This document shows positions 38,440-49,282 of a stretch of DNA of 64,000 bases, piece after piece. Each line of letters opens with the position of its first letter. Position 1 is the first letter of the stretch. The DNA is from Pseudomonas versuta (GTDB taxonomy: Bacteria > Pseudomonadota > Gammaproteobacteria > Pseudomonadales > Pseudomonadaceae), in assembly GCF_001294575.1 (NCBI RefSeq), contig NZ_CP012676.1, positions 2,108,001-2,172,000 on the forward strand. Reading direction: 5' to 3'. The position numbers were made by a program, and so were the translations under genes. The notes beneath the pieces were generated by a model. It had not been told where the DNA came from. It saw only the letters and a program-made list of their open reading frames with translations, and made no database searches.

Positions 38440-39182
38440 CCTGCCCTCACCATTTGCAGACCGGGCGCCAGCAACCGCCCCAGTTTTGACGACGGATCAG
38501 CCTGCAACTGCACCAGGCTGCCACTCTCCACAATGCGCCCGGCGGCCAGGGACACCGCGCTGTCGCAAATGGCCTTGACCACCTCCAGTTCGTGGGTAAT
38601 CAACACGATGGTCACTCCCAGCTGACGATTGATATTGCGCAGCAATTGCAGAATCGAATCCGTGGTTTCCGGGTCCAGGGCGCTGGTGGCCTCGTCCGAC
38701 AGGATATAAGCCGGACGCGCTGCCAAAGCCCGGGCAATGCCCACCCGCTGTTTCTGCCCGCCGGACAGCTGGGACGGAAATGCTTGCGCCTTGTCGCTCA
38801 GGCCCACCAGATCCAGCAGCTCGCGGACCCGGCTATGGCGCTGTTCTTTGCTGACCCGGGCAATTTCCAGGGGCACGGCGACATTGTCGAAGACATTGCG
38901 CGAGTGCAGCAGGTTGAAGCCCTGGAAAATCATCCCGATGCGCTGACGCTGACGGCGCAATTCACTGTCAGTCAGGGCTGTGAGGTCCGCCCCGTCCAGC
39001 AGAATGCGCCCGCGGGTGGGTCGTTCGAGCAGATTGAGACAACGCAGCAACGTCGACTTGCCCGCCCCGCTACGCCCGAGAATCCCGAAAATAGCGCCAT
39101 CGGCAATGCTCAGCGACACCTTGTCCAGCGCCGGAGGCTGGCCCGGCCCATAGATTTTGCTCAACTGCTCGACGACGATCAT
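38436..39182 (-). CDS. metN: Methionine ABC transporter ATPase
   Basis: ATPase of the methionine importer. Walker [10 protein letters not shown] near residue 35-43, signature [15 protein letters not shown] near 140, Walker [14 protein letters not shown] near 160. At 248 residues it is shorter than E. coli MetN (343) because the C-terminal NIL/ACT methionine-sensing domain is missing, so inhibition by cytoplasmic methionine is probably absent. Overlaps metQ and metI by four bases each. Confidence 0.92.
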   Translation of the reverse strand: MIVVEQLSKIYGPGQPPALDKVSLSIADGAIFGILGRSGAGKSTLLRCLNLLERPTRGRILLDGADLTALTDSELRRQRQRIGMIFQGFNLLHSRNVFDNVAVPLEIARVSKEQRHSRVRELLDLVGLSDKAQAFPSQLSGGQKQRVGIARALAARPAYILSDEATSALDPETTDSILQLLRNINRQLGVTIVLITHELEVVKAICDSAVSLAAGRIVESGSLVQLQADPSSKLGRLLAPGLQMVRAG

Positions 39183-39994
39183 GGCTTGCTGTCCGCGGCC
39201 GTCACCGGGAGCACCGAACCCGAGAAATTGTCGGTGATGTACTTGGCAACCTCAGGGGAAGTCAGGTCTTTGGCCAGTTGCCTGATGCGTGGGTCATCCT
39301 GCAGTTTGGGGAGGGTCACCAGAATATTGGCGTACGGATTACCCGCTGACTTCTCCAGCCCCAGCGCATCCTTGGCCGGCACCAGGCCTGCTTCCAGCGC
39401 GTAGTTGCCGTTAATCACCGCCAGGTCCACGTCATCCAGTGCGCGGGGAATCTGCGGTGATTCGATTTCGAGGATCTTCAGTTGTTTGGGGTTTTCGGCA
39501 ATGTCCTTCGGGGTTGCCTGATCGGTGGCCGGGTCATTGAAGCCGGGCTTGAGCTTGATCAGCCCGTTGTCCTGCAACAGGTACAGCGAGCGACTGAGGT
39601 TTGTGACGTTGTTAGGCACTGCGACCGTCGCTTTTTGCGGCACATCGGCGAAGGTCTTGTGACGATGGGAATAAATCCCCAGTGGCTCGATATGCACAGT
39701 GGCCGCCACCACAAATTTTTGCCCGAGCGCCTGCTCCTGAGTTTTCAGATACGGCAGATGCTGGAAGTAATTGGCGTCCACATCACCATGGGCCAGCAGC
39801 TCATTGGAGTTCACGCCATTGGGGATCTCGATCACCTTGATATTCAACTGCGGGTCGATCTTTTGCACAAACGCCAGAATCTGGGCGTGGGGTACCGGGT
39901 CCGCCGCCACTCTTAACGGCTCCTGGGCCAGGGCACTGAAAGAGGTCAGCAACGCGCCGAGCACGGCCAGGGTCAAGCCAGTTTTTTTGAACAT
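39179..39994 (-). CDS. metQ: Methionine-type periplasmic binding lipoprotein-family protein
   Basis: NlpA/MetQ-family receptor with a signal peptide ([23 protein letters not shown]). The signal ends in an Ala-x-Ala site without a lipobox Cys, so it is a soluble periplasmic form. NlpA landmarks include [30 protein letters not shown] and [20 protein letters not shown]. The ligand may be methionine or another sulphur compound. Starts 15 bases after the dioxygenase gene. Confidence 0.9.
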   Translation of the reverse strand: MFKKTGLTLAVLGALLTSFSALAQEPLRVAADPVPHAQILAFVQKIDPQLNIKVIEIPNGVNSNELLAHGDVDANYFQHLPYLKTQEQALGQKFVVAATVHIEPLGIYSHRHKTFADVPQKATVAVPNNVTNLSRSLYLLQDNGLIKLKPGFNDPATDQATPKDIAENPKQLKILEIESPQIPRALDDVDLAVINGNYALEAGLVPAKDALGLEKSAGNPYANILVTLPKLQDDPRIRQLAKDLTSPEVAKYITDNFSGSVLPVTAADSKP

Positions 39995-40009
39995 GGTGCA
40001 GTCCTTTTA

Positions 40010-41047
40010 TCAAGCGCTCAGGGCGTCGGGAATCAAAGCATCGGCGTAATAACGCCGGGCAACATCAGGGTGCGAGCGCAGGCGGCCTTTGAGATAGTTC
40101 CAGCCCACATCACGAAACAACGGATTATCCGGATCGCTGGCCGGACCCCGCGCTTCACGCAGCAATGCCGTCGGCAAGGGATACAGCGGCACCACGGCAT
40201 CCAGTTGCGCGCCGAGAAAAAACGCAATCGACAGCCGCTCATTACCCGCCTGCGGTGACAGCACCCGGTGCACCGTGGCGCGCAGATAACCGTTGGTGGC
40301 CAGCTCCAGCAGTTCACCGATGTTCACCACCAGCGTGTTCTCCAGCGGCAGCGCATCGATCCAGCGCCCCTCTTCAATCTCGACTTGCAGACCGGCCTGG
40401 CGGTCTTGCAACAGAAAGCTCAGAAAGCCCGAGTCCTTGTGCGCGCCCACCCCCTGATTACTCTGCTGCGGCGCCTGCCCCGGATAACGCATCAACTTGA
40501 TGTGCTCATTGGGCTGGTCGCCGTACAGCCGGTCGAAAGCCTCCTGGGGCAGCGACAACGCCTCAGCGAAAGCCCGCAACAGCCGCAGAGACATGCCAGT
40601 CATGGCTTGTTGCCAGTCAAGCAGCAAGGGTTTCAGTTCAGGCAGTGCCGCCGGCCATTGATTGGGGCCTTGCAGGCGCGCCCACCAGGGGCTGTTGTCA
40701 TCGATCGGCAACACCGCTCTTTCGGCACCCAGATCGAACTGTTCACGCAGATCGGGCTGGCCCCGGGTGATCTCGGAAGCGGCACGGTTGTAACCGCGAA
40801 AGTGCGGTGAATTGATCATGCCGACCGCGGCTTTTTCGCTGTCCGGCAGGGCAAAGAACTGCCTGGCACTGGCCTGTACCTGCTGCAACAATTCGCTATC
40901 AATACCGTGCCCGGTCAGATAGAAAAAACCCACATCCCGGGCGGCATGGCGCAGATCGTCAAGAAACCCCTGGCGCTGGATCGCGGTCCCGTCCAGCAAA
41001 GACAGATCCAGAATCGGCAAGGCGGTAATGTCCCGTGTATGCGGCAT
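40010..41047 (-). CDS. Fe(II)/2-oxoglutarate-dependent dioxygenase (isopenicillin N synthase-like)
   Basis: Cytoplasmic non-haem iron oxygenase of 345 residues. The N-terminal DIOX_N part starts LPILDLSLLDG and includes RDVGFFYLTGHGI; the catalytic jelly roll supplies HxD in GAHKDSGFLS (His near residue 211) and the distal His in TVHRVLSP (near 266) followed by RLSIAFF, whose Arg binds 2-oxoglutarate. SD GGGGAG precedes ATG 41047. It is first in an operon with metQNI, so it may release or modify a sulphur compound that the importer brings in; the substrate is not readable. Confidence 0.87.
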   Translation of the reverse strand: MPHTRDITALPILDLSLLDGTAIQRQGFLDDLRHAARDVGFFYLTGHGIDSELLQQVQASARQFFALPDSEKAAVGMINSPHFRGYNRAASEITRGQPDLREQFDLGAERAVLPIDDNSPWWARLQGPNQWPAALPELKPLLLDWQQAMTGMSLRLLRAFAEALSLPQEAFDRLYGDQPNEHIKLMRYPGQAPQQSNQGVGAHKDSGFLSFLLQDRQAGLQVEIEEGRWIDALPLENTLVVNIGELLELATNGYLRATVHRVLSPQAGNERLSIAFFLGAQLDAVVPLYPLPTALLREARGPASDPDNPLFRDVGWNYLKGRLRSHPDVARRYYADALIPDALSA

Positions 41048-41214
41048 GGCTCACTCCCCTATGAATCAGCTAAAAGACGTTTTACCGATGTTTGACCGGC
41101 GATGACTTAAAGCTAAACGATCTTAAAAAGAGTCAGCCAATAACTTATTCGCATTACCTTAGGTGTAAAAAAGTCTCAGGGTTTGCGATTTTAAAGTGCA
41201 TTGAAATTGGCAAA

Positions 41215-41488
41215 GCTGCAGGAGCAGAAAAGCTCGCGAGGCAAGCTCGCTCCCACAATCGATGTTTGCACGAGAAAAGAATCCCCCGACAACCCCGCCC
41301 CCGTGTAGGAGCGAGCTTGTCTCGCGATGGCGGAGTGTCTGAACCGATGCCCATTCTGGTTCACCGCCATCGCTGGCAAGTCAGCTCCTACAATAAATCC
41401 CCGACAACCCCCTCCCTGTAGGAGCGAGCTTGCTCGCGAGCTTTTCAAAGCAGCAATAAAGCGCTCGCGAGCAAGCTCGCTCCTACAG
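41215..41488. repeat. Cluster of three REP/REPIN elements
   Basis: Three elements in a row: a single REP with degenerate left arm (about 41215-41258), a mixed REPIN whose right arm reads CCGCCATCGCTGGCAAGTCA (41304-41392), and a canonical REPIN (41416-41488). They fill the gap upstream of the dioxygenase operon and downstream of the ten-gene operon. Confidence 0.88.
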
Positions 41489-41499
41489 ATTCTGTACCC

Positions 41500-42081
41500 T
41501 TACAGCCCCACCGGCTCCCCAAGGTTGAGCATCAAGCGATTGGCCCAGGCGAAGATCGCAATAGCGTGGATCAGGTCAAGAATCTCGCCGTCGTCCAGCC
41601 CCTGTTCGCGCAAGCCCTGCAATAACTCGGGGCGCAGTTGACCCGGGTTCAGGGTCAGGTCGATGGCGAACTGCACAATCGCCCGCTCCCGGGGGGTGGT
41701 GCCGGCACTGTGGGGGTCGGCAAAGACCTCGGCGATTGCATCATTGCGCTTGGCCAACTGCTCGAAACGCTGGGCATGCACCGAGGCGCAGTACACGCAC
41801 CGGTTGATCCGCGACACCACTGCACTGGCCAGTTCGCGTTCGGCACGGGACAGGCCGCCCGGGGCATACATGATCGCATTGAACGCCAGCGAGCGCTGGC
41901 GCAGCACTTCAGGCTGATGGATCAGGGTCAGGTAATAGTCCGAAACTTTGGCCTGGGGATGGCTCTCTTCCAGTACCGCTTGCTGCTCGGCCGTGGCCTG
42001 CGCCAGATCGAGGGTCGGCAGCCAGGCCTTCCAGCCCAGGCTGCGGCTGGTGAAACCTTGAATATCCAGAAACTCACTCAT
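41500..42081 (-). CDS. Alkylhydroperoxidase-like CMD-domain protein (CxxC type)
   Basis: AhpD-superfamily protein of 193 residues with the carboxymuconolactone-decarboxylase fold and the active-site pattern NRCVYCASVHAQRF, that is CxxC with the downstream His. Such proteins act as peroxidases or redox relays. As I recall, the Avi_7169 family of alkylhydroperoxidase domain proteins occurs beside this same type of ABC importer. Last gene of the operon, overlapping the previous CMD gene by four bases. Confidence 0.82.
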   Translation of the reverse strand: MSEFLDIQGFTSRSLGWKAWLPTLDLAQATAEQQAVLEESHPQAKVSDYYLTLIHQPEVLRQRSLAFNAIMYAPGGLSRAERELASAVVSRINRCVYCASVHAQRFEQLAKRNDAIAEVFADPHSAGTTPRERAIVQFAIDLTLNPGQLRPELLQGLREQGLDDGEILDLIHAIAIFAWANRLMLNLGEPVGL

Positions 42082-42584
42082 TGCGCCGCCCCCAGTGCCT
42101 GCAGCGCACTCAGGCCTGCAGCCAGACGCACTTGATAGGAAATAAAGGCGATCAGCTGCCCCAGCGTGACCACATCCACCGGTGCCAGCCCCGCCGCCAA
42201 CAGTTGCTCAAGGGCTGCGCGATCACCTGCAACCGGGTCCAGCACCAAGGTGCGGGTAAACCCCAGGATCGCCTCCAGCCGAGGTTGCCCCAGTGTGTGC
42301 AGCGCATCCTCTTCAACCGCCGCCAATACCCGGGGCTCCAGGTGCAACAGCTCGCGATAATGGGCCGCCAATGGCCCGTGCGGGGTCAGCAGGCAGGCGT
42401 ACCAGGCCACCAGCAGCCGTTCTTCAGGGCTGAGGTTGCCGGGCAGGTCAGGGTCGAACAGCGTCTCATAGCTGCCCTGGGTGGCACTCACCACCTTGGC
42501 CCGTGCCTGTCGCAATTGCTGCACCGGCCCCCCGGCGTCGAGTAACAGTCGATCCAGCAGATCGGGTATGGCAGGACTGTTCAT
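42078..42584 (-). CDS. CMD-domain protein lacking the CxxC motif
   Basis: A 168-residue AhpD-like protein from ATG 42584 (ATGA overlap with the hydrolase stop). The helical CMD framework is present (LSPEERLLVAWYACLLTPHG, LGQLIAFISYQVRLAAGLSAL) but only one Cys (YACLL) sits where CxxC is expected, so redox chemistry is unlikely unless it works with its partner. Possibly the Avi_7170-type CMD family. May form a mixed complex with the next gene product. Confidence 0.78.
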   Translation of the reverse strand: MNSPAIPDLLDRLLLDAGGPVQQLRQARAKVVSATQGSYETLFDPDLPGNLSPEERLLVAWYACLLTPHGPLAAHYRELLHLEPRVLAAVEEDALHTLGQPRLEAILGFTRTLVLDPVAGDRAALEQLLAAGLAPVDVVTLGQLIAFISYQVRLAAGLSALQALGAAQ

Positions 42585-43840
42585 TGCAACTCCTTGGTCT
42601 GCGCCCGGCGTGCTGCCACGGCGTTCTGCAAAAATTCCCTGACGGCTTGCCACGACTGTTGATTGGCCCGGGCATTGGCTGCCGGCTCACCGTCGTCGCT
42701 ATAGGTCGCAGGTATGAAAGGCAACAAAATGCTGTGCCCGGCCAGCGGGTAATCGTGTTGCGCCACCGGCCACGGGTGTCGCGAGGACTGCAGACGCTCA
42801 CAGACCATCTGCCCGAAACGGCTGGACGGCCAGGCCGCATCATCCCCCGCCGTCAGCAGCAGTACCGGGCCACGAATCTGCTCCACGGCTATGCACGCCC
42901 GCGCCACCGCTTGCGCGTCTTGCAGCGCAGTGCTGATCGACAGCGCATTGCGCAACCCGGCATCCCGGGCCGCCCAGCTGGCGTGACGATTGTTGTTCCA
43001 CACATGCACCAGCGGCTGGCCACGGTACAACCAGGCCGGGCCATCGCGCCCCACCGCCGGGTCCGCCGCTGCCTGGCCTCCATGCACCAGCGCGCTGGGC
43101 ACGTAGCCGATTACCGCAGCCACCGAGCGGGGAAACAGGCTACCCAGCAACAGCACCAGCTCGCCTCCCCGGGACTGGCCACTGAGGGCGATAAAGCCAT
43201 CGGCCGGCGCCAGTTCGCGGTGCATCCATGCCAGGCCTTGCTCGAAATATTCCAGCGGAGTGTTGGAGATGTAATCCGACAGCCCCGGCGCCTTGAAATA
43301 ACCCAGCGCCAGCGCGCTGTAACCCCGCGAGGCATAGAGCGCAGCACGGGCTTCGTTGATCCCGCCGCCGGAGCCGTTGAGCACCATCACCGCCGGGTGC
43401 GGGCCAGGGCCTGCGGGCACAAACAGGGTGCCCACCAGGCCGTTCTCTCGAATCTCGCGACGGCTGACACCTTCGCCCGCCAGGCGCTGGATCAGGGTCT
43501 GCATCTGGTCGCTGCCTTCAAGGCGAATCTCGGTCAGCAAGGGCTGCACCACTGAGTCATTGAATACTGCAGTGCTGCGCCCTTGCCCGGCACGCTGGCT
43601 CCACAGCAGGCCCATGGCCGAAACACCGCTGTAATCACCTGTCAGCGGCGCATCCTGTTCAAGATCAACCCGGCCCCGGGCGTCAGCGACAAACGTCGCC
43701 GAGCTGCGCCACAGGTGCTCGCCGCCACGTCGGGTCTGGCTGCTCAGGGTCACCTGCTGCCCCGCTGCCAGCCCCTCGACCACGATCTGCCGCGGCTCGT
43801 CCAGCAGGCCATCGGCAGGGCTGATGTGCAGCGTCGCCAT
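42581..43840 (-). CDS. Alpha/beta hydrolase, acyl-CoA thioesterase/BAAT type
   Basis: A 419-residue protein with an N-terminal Ig-like acyl-CoA thioester hydrolase domain (residues 1 to about 125) and a C-terminal alpha/beta-hydrolase domain. The nucleophile elbow is GQSRGG; in BAAT proteins the nucleophile is often Cys, here it is Ser, which favours hydrolysis. A C-terminal Asp (LLLTAGDDAAWPS) and His (YPLAGHSI) complete a triad. The operon context suggests that it cleaves the imported compound or a CoA or ester derivative. Confidence 0.83.
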   Translation of the reverse strand: MATLHISPADGLLDEPRQIVVEGLAAGQQVTLSSQTRRGGEHLWRSSATFVADARGRVDLEQDAPLTGDYSGVSAMGLLWSQRAGQGRSTAVFNDSVVQPLLTEIRLEGSDQMQTLIQRLAGEGVSRREIRENGLVGTLFVPAGPGPHPAVMVLNGSGGGINEARAALYASRGYSALALGYFKAPGLSDYISNTPLEYFEQGLAWMHRELAPADGFIALSGQSRGGELVLLLGSLFPRSVAAVIGYVPSALVHGGQAAADPAVGRDGPAWLYRGQPLVHVWNNNRHASWAARDAGLRNALSISTALQDAQAVARACIAVEQIRGPVLLLTAGDDAAWPSSRFGQMVCERLQSSRHPWPVAQHDYPLAGHSILLPFIPATYSDDGEPAANARANQQSWQAVREFLQNAVAARRAQTKELQ

Positions 43841-45408
43841 TACTTTTTTTCCTCGCTGACCATCATCGCCGTGGTGCGGTCGCTGAGCAGCGGATCGACC
43901 CGCAGCCCTTTGCGCGCCGCCCAGATATTCTGGTAATGGAACAGCGGCAACACGCCCACATCGTCCGTCACCAGCGTCACCGAATGACGCAGGATCGCCT
44001 CGCGCTTGCCATCGTCGAACTCTGACGAAGCCTGCTCCAGCGCCTGGTCCACCAACGGATTGCTGTAACGCCCCCAGTTCGATGAGCCCAGGCCTTTGCC
44101 GGCATCCGCACTGGCCAGCACATTGGTCAGCCCGTAACTGGCCTCACCCGTGCCATTGCCCCAGGCAATCACCGTAACCGCGTACTCGTTCTTGTTGGCG
44201 CGGCTGGCATACACCGACCATGGCACCACTTGCAGATCCACCTTGACCCCGATCCGGGCCCAGAACTGCGCCACCGCCTGCAGGGTTTCCGGGGCCAGCG
44301 GGTAGCGGTCGCCGGGCACGTGTACGGTCAATTGAAAGCCATCGGGGTACCCGGCCTCGGCCAGCAGTTTTTTCGCCTGCGCCGGGTCGTTGGCAATATT
44401 TTTCACCTGCGGGTTGTAGCCAAAGGTATTGGCCGGCATCCATTGGTTGGCCTCGGTCACGGTGTTCTGCAGGATGCGTTCAACAATCGCCTTGCGGTTG
44501 ATTGCCAGCGACAGCGCCTGACGCACCCGCACATCGCGCAACGGGTTTTCGGCCAGTGGCCTGCCCTGGTTGTCGCGAATGAACTCGTTGGGGCCTTCAT
44601 GAAAGCTCGGCTGGATCAGCAATGCGCGCAGGCCCGGGTAGGCAAACAGGCTGACGCCGGGAGTGGCTGCGAGCTTTTTCACATCCGCGGGCGAGACCTT
44701 GTCGATCACGTCCACATCCCCCGCCAGCAAGGCTGCGGTACGGCTGGCCGGGTTGGCGATATAGCGGTAATCCACCTGATCCCACACCGGCGGCTTGCCC
44801 CAGTAATCAGGGTTGCGCTCAAACAGGCTGCGATCACCCTGGGCATTGGACACCAGGCGATAGGGCCCGGTACCGATCACGGCTTTGCCGCTGTTGTATT
44901 CCTCGGTACTGGAGTGTTCTCCCACATGGCGACTGACGATGTAGATCGAATCGATGTTTTGCAGCAACAACGTATTGGGCTCTGTGGTCTTGACCCGCAA
45001 GGTATACGGGTCCGGGGCACTGACCGAGGCGATGGTGCGCAGTGAACTGGAATACGGTGCCACGCTGCCCGGCACGTTGCGCGCCCGCTCCAGAGAGAAC
45101 ACCAGATCATCGGCGGTCAGGGGCTGGCCGTCCTGCCACTTGACGTCTTTGCGCAAGTAAAACTCCCAGGTGGTGTCATCCAGGGTCTTCCAGCTTGTCG
45201 CCAGGCCGGGCAAGGTCTGGTTGTCATGACGCTCCAGCAGCGACTCCCAGACATGCAGTGCCAGGGAGCGGTCCCCGGCGTGGTTGTTCAATTGCGGGTC
45301 CAGAGACGACACCGGGTCGGCGTAAGCAATGCGCAGGGACTGGGCACTGGCCCCGGCCGCAGCGCTCAGCAATGCAGCAGTCAATAACGTAAGCAGCAGC
45401 GGTTTCAT
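43840..45408 (-). CDS. Periplasmic binding protein of a peptide/nickel-type ABC importer
   Basis: SBP_bac_5 family receptor of 522 residues with a signal peptide to ASA-Q (about residue 22) and the family hallmarks ADPVSSLDPQLNNHAGDRSLALHV... start, ADDLVFSLERARN, AVIGTGPYRLV and a C-terminal VLPLFHYQNIWAARKGL. The ligand cannot be predicted; the same family is linked to peptides, opines and thio-compounds. I think it belongs with the KPN_01854-type binding proteins that co-occur with CMD proteins. Confidence 0.85.
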   Translation of the reverse strand: MKPLLLTLLTAALLSAAAGASAQSLRIAYADPVSSLDPQLNNHAGDRSLALHVWESLLERHDNQTLPGLATSWKTLDDTTWEFYLRKDVKWQDGQPLTADDLVFSLERARNVPGSVAPYSSSLRTIASVSAPDPYTLRVKTTEPNTLLLQNIDSIYIVSRHVGEHSSTEEYNSGKAVIGTGPYRLVSNAQGDRSLFERNPDYWGKPPVWDQVDYRYIANPASRTAALLAGDVDVIDKVSPADVKKLAATPGVSLFAYPGLRALLIQPSFHEGPNEFIRDNQGRPLAENPLRDVRVRQALSLAINRKAIVERILQNTVTEANQWMPANTFGYNPQVKNIANDPAQAKKLLAEAGYPDGFQLTVHVPGDRYPLAPETLQAVAQFWARIGVKVDLQVVPWSVYASRANKNEYAVTVIAWGNGTGEASYGLTNVLASADAGKGLGSSNWGRYSNPLVDQALEQASSEFDDGKREAILRHSVTLVTDDVGVLPLFHYQNIWAARKGLRVDPLLSDRTTAMMVSEEKK

Positions 45409-45420
45409 GGTCGGTTCCGT

Positions 45421-46390
<970 letters not shown>

Positions 46391-46401
<11 letters not shown>

Positions 46402-47404
46402 GGGCAACTCCAGGCTGAACAACGGCGGGATGGAAGCAGCGCAGGCTGCGACCGGGTTCAATTGCAACCGCGGGCGGCTGCACCGCGCAGGCACTGCTGG
46501 CCCGGCTGCAACGCTCGGCAAAGGCACAGCCGGCAGGCATCGACAGCAGATCCGGGGCCATGCCCGGAATCTGCCGCAGCCGCTGACCGCGCTGGTTGCG
46601 ACTGGGCAGGCTGTCGATCAGGCCCTGGGTGTAGGGGTGCAGTGGCCGGTCAAGCACCGCGTCGACACTGCCCTGCTCGACGATGCGCCCGGCGTACATC
46701 ACCGCCACCTCATCGGCCAGGCCTGCCACCACCGACAAGTCATGGGTGATCCAGATCAGCGCGGTGCCCTGCTCGCGTACCAGCTTTTGCACTTCGCCGA
46801 GGATCTGCGCCTGAATCGTCACATCCAGGGCCGTGGTCGGTTCATCGGCAATGATCAGGTCCGGGCGATGCAGCAAGGCTATGGCAATGGCTACCCGCTG
46901 GCGCATGCCCCCGGACAGTTGATGCGGGTAGGCACGCAGGCGTTCTTCGGGGCTGGCAATGCCCATCGCGGCCAAGGTGTCGCTGGCATGCTGGCGGGCC
47001 TGGCGCCGGTTCATAGGGTTGTGCGCCTGTACCGCCTCGATCATCTGGGTGTCGATGCGCAACACCGGATTGAGGGTCATCATCGGGTCCTGAAAAATCA
47101 TCGCGATGCGATTGCCCTGCAAATGCCGCAGCTCTCTGGCTGACAACCGGGTCAGATCGCGGCCCTGGAACAGGATCTCCCCGGCGCTGATCCGCCCCGG
47201 TGCATCCACCAGCCCCATGATCGAGAAACCAGTGACCGACTTGCCCGACCCCGACTCCCCCACCAGCCCGAGAATCCGCCCCGGCTGCAATCGCAGCGAG
47301 ACTTCGCGCACCGCCGGCAGGATGCCGTCGCGGGTATGGAAAGAAGTCGACAGGCCGCGCACCTCAAGGGTCGCGGGCAGCACAGCAGTCTGTAGTGCGT
47401 TCAT
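46391..47404 (-). CDS. Peptide-type ABC transporter ATPase (DppD/OppD-like)
   Basis: First ATPase of the importer, 337 residues: Walker [10 protein letters not shown], signature [15 protein letters not shown], Walker [14 protein letters not shown], and a C-terminal cysteine cluster ([15 protein letters not shown]) of the oligopeptide-ATPase extension. It overlaps the permease gene upstream by four bases. Confidence 0.89.
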
Positions 47405-48312
47405 CGCTGCAACCTCGGGTTGAGTACATCACGCAGGCGGTCGCCCACCAGGTTGATCGAAACGATGGTCAGCAGCAGCGCCAGGCCCGGAAACACGCTG
47501 ATCCAGTACTCGTCGCCGAGCATGAACTGAAAGCCGTTGGCGATCAGCAGGCCCAGCGACGGCTCGGTGATTGGCACCCCGAGGCCGAGGAACGACAGGG
47601 TCGCTTCCAGGGTAATGGCACGGGCGATCTGCAATGCGCCGATCACAATCAGCGGTGGCAGGCAGTTGGGCAAAATGTGCCCGACCACAATCCGCCAGCG
47701 GCTGATGCCCTGCCCCCGCGCCGCCTCGACATACTCGCGACGGCTTTCGACCAGCGCCTGGGCGCGCGCCGTACGGGCGTAGTAGGCCCACTCCAGCAGC
47801 ACCAGAGTCAGCATCACGTTACTCACCCCCTTGCCCAGCCAGGCCAGAATCATCAGCGCCATCAGGATCCCCGGGAACGACAGCAACAGGTCCACCACCC
47901 GCATGATCAGCGCATCGACCCAGCCCCCGGCATAGGCCGAGATCAGCCCCAGCAAAGTACCGACCACGGCCGCGATCAACGCAGAGCCCACGCCCACCAG
48001 CAAGCTGATGCGCAAGCCATAAATAATCGCCGAGTACAGGTCGCGGCCCTGTCCGTCCGTGCCCAGCCAGTAGGTGTAAGCGCCTTCCTGGCTGATGGCA
48101 CCTGGCGCCAGGCGTGCATCCATGACGTCCAGTTGCATCAGGTCATAGGGGTTTTGCGGGGTGATCCACGGTGCCAGCAACGCGGCCAGCACAATCGCCA
48201 GCAGCACCAGCAGGCCGGTGACGGCCAACGGCGAACGCAGAAAATCCACCGCGCCGCGTTGCCACAGCGATTGCACCTGCAACTGTGCAGGGGGTTTGAT
48301 CAGCACGGTCAT
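47401..48312 (-). CDS. Peptide-type ABC transporter permease (DppC-like)
   Basis: Inner-membrane permease of 303 residues. One N-terminal membrane helix precedes an extracytoplasmic loop, then five further helices with the inner-membrane-protein signature region (ALVESRREYVEAARGQGISR) containing the EAA motif. Normal length for DppC. Overlaps both neighbours by four bases. Confidence 0.89.
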   Translation of the reverse strand: MTVLIKPPAQLQVQSLWQRGAVDFLRSPLAVTGLLVLLAIVLAALLAPWITPQNPYDLMQLDVMDARLAPGAISQEGAYTYWLGTDGQGRDLYSAIIYGLRISLLVGVGSALIAAVVGTLLGLISAYAGGWVDALIMRVVDLLLSFPGILMALMILAWLGKGVSNVMLTLVLLEWAYYARTARAQALVESRREYVEAARGQGISRWRIVVGHILPNCLPPLIVIGALQIARAITLEATLSFLGLGVPITEPSLGLLIANGFQFMLGDEYWISVFPGLALLLTIVSINLVGDRLRDVLNPRLQR

Positions 48313-49282
48313 TGCGCACCTTCCAGACGAACACGCGGATCAAGCAGGCGATACAGCACATCGACCAGCAGATTGAGGGTCACGAAAATCACCACCACGA
48401 CCATCAGGTATGCCACCACCACCGGCCGGTCGAGGTTGTTGATGCTGTCCAGAATCAACTTGCCGGCGCCGGGCCAGGCAAAAATGCTCTCGGTCACCAC
48501 CGCGTAGGCAATGGTCGAGCCCAGTTCCAGGCCAAGTACCGTCACCAGCGGGATCAGGGTATTGCGCAGCACGTGCATGAGGATCACCCGCGTCGGCGAC
48601 AGGCCTTTGGCCCGGGCAAACTTGACGAAGTCCTGGGCAGGATTTCGCGCACCCCGGCACGGGTCAGGCGCAGCACCAGAGAGATCTTGAACAGCGCCAG
48701 ATTCAGCGCCGGCAGCAACAAATGCTGCCAGCCGTTAAGGGTCAGCCACGACCACTGAATGCCCAGCCACTCGCGGGTTTCGCCACGGCCGCTGGCCGGC
48801 AGCCAGCCCAGATGCACCGAGAACAGCAGGATCAGCATCAGTGCCACCCAAAAAGCCGGCAGCGAAAAGCCGATAATGCTCCCCGCCATCATTAGCCGTG
48901 CCGCAGCCGTGTCCGGGTAAAGCCCGGCGTACAGCCCCAGTGGTACGCCGATCAGGATCGCCATCAACAGGGCACTGAATGCCAGTTCCAGAGTCGCAGG
49001 CAGGCGCTGCAAAATCAGTTGCAAGGCGTCTTCGTGGTAGACATAACTTTTGCCCAGATGGCCGTGCAGCACGCCATTGAGGAAGTTCAGGTATTGCTGC
49101 CATAACGGTTGATCCAGCCCCAGGCGGGCGATCGCTTGCAGGCGCTCGGCCTGGTTCAGGTCTTCGCCCACCAGGATGTCCACCGGGTTGCCGATGGCAT
49201 TGAGGCCGACGAACACGATCAGGGTCATCAGCAGCATCACCAGCAAGGCTTGCCCCAGGCGTCGCAATAGCCAGCCACTCAT
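48309..49282 (-). pseudogene. Peptide-type ABC transporter permease (DppB-like), one-base frameshift
   Basis: Two adjoining reading frames encode one permease. The first, from ATG 49282, covers the N-terminal part to GVREIL; the second begins at about 48640 and continues with DFVKFARAKGLSPTRVILMH, then LRNTLIPLVTV to the end. The 974-base span becomes 324 codons plus a stop if one base is added near 48636-48643, where the sequence on the coding strand reads ATCCTGCCCAGGAC and homologues would need ATCCTGGCCCAGGAC. Both halves are well conserved. Either a true inactivating mutation or a sequencing error. Confidence 0.85.

Noticed and set aside
41215..41488. Repeated palindromes that could be mistaken for a CRISPR array
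   Set aside because: Repeats are inverted pairs of the REP type with irregular spacing and no unique spacers of constant length; no cas gene.
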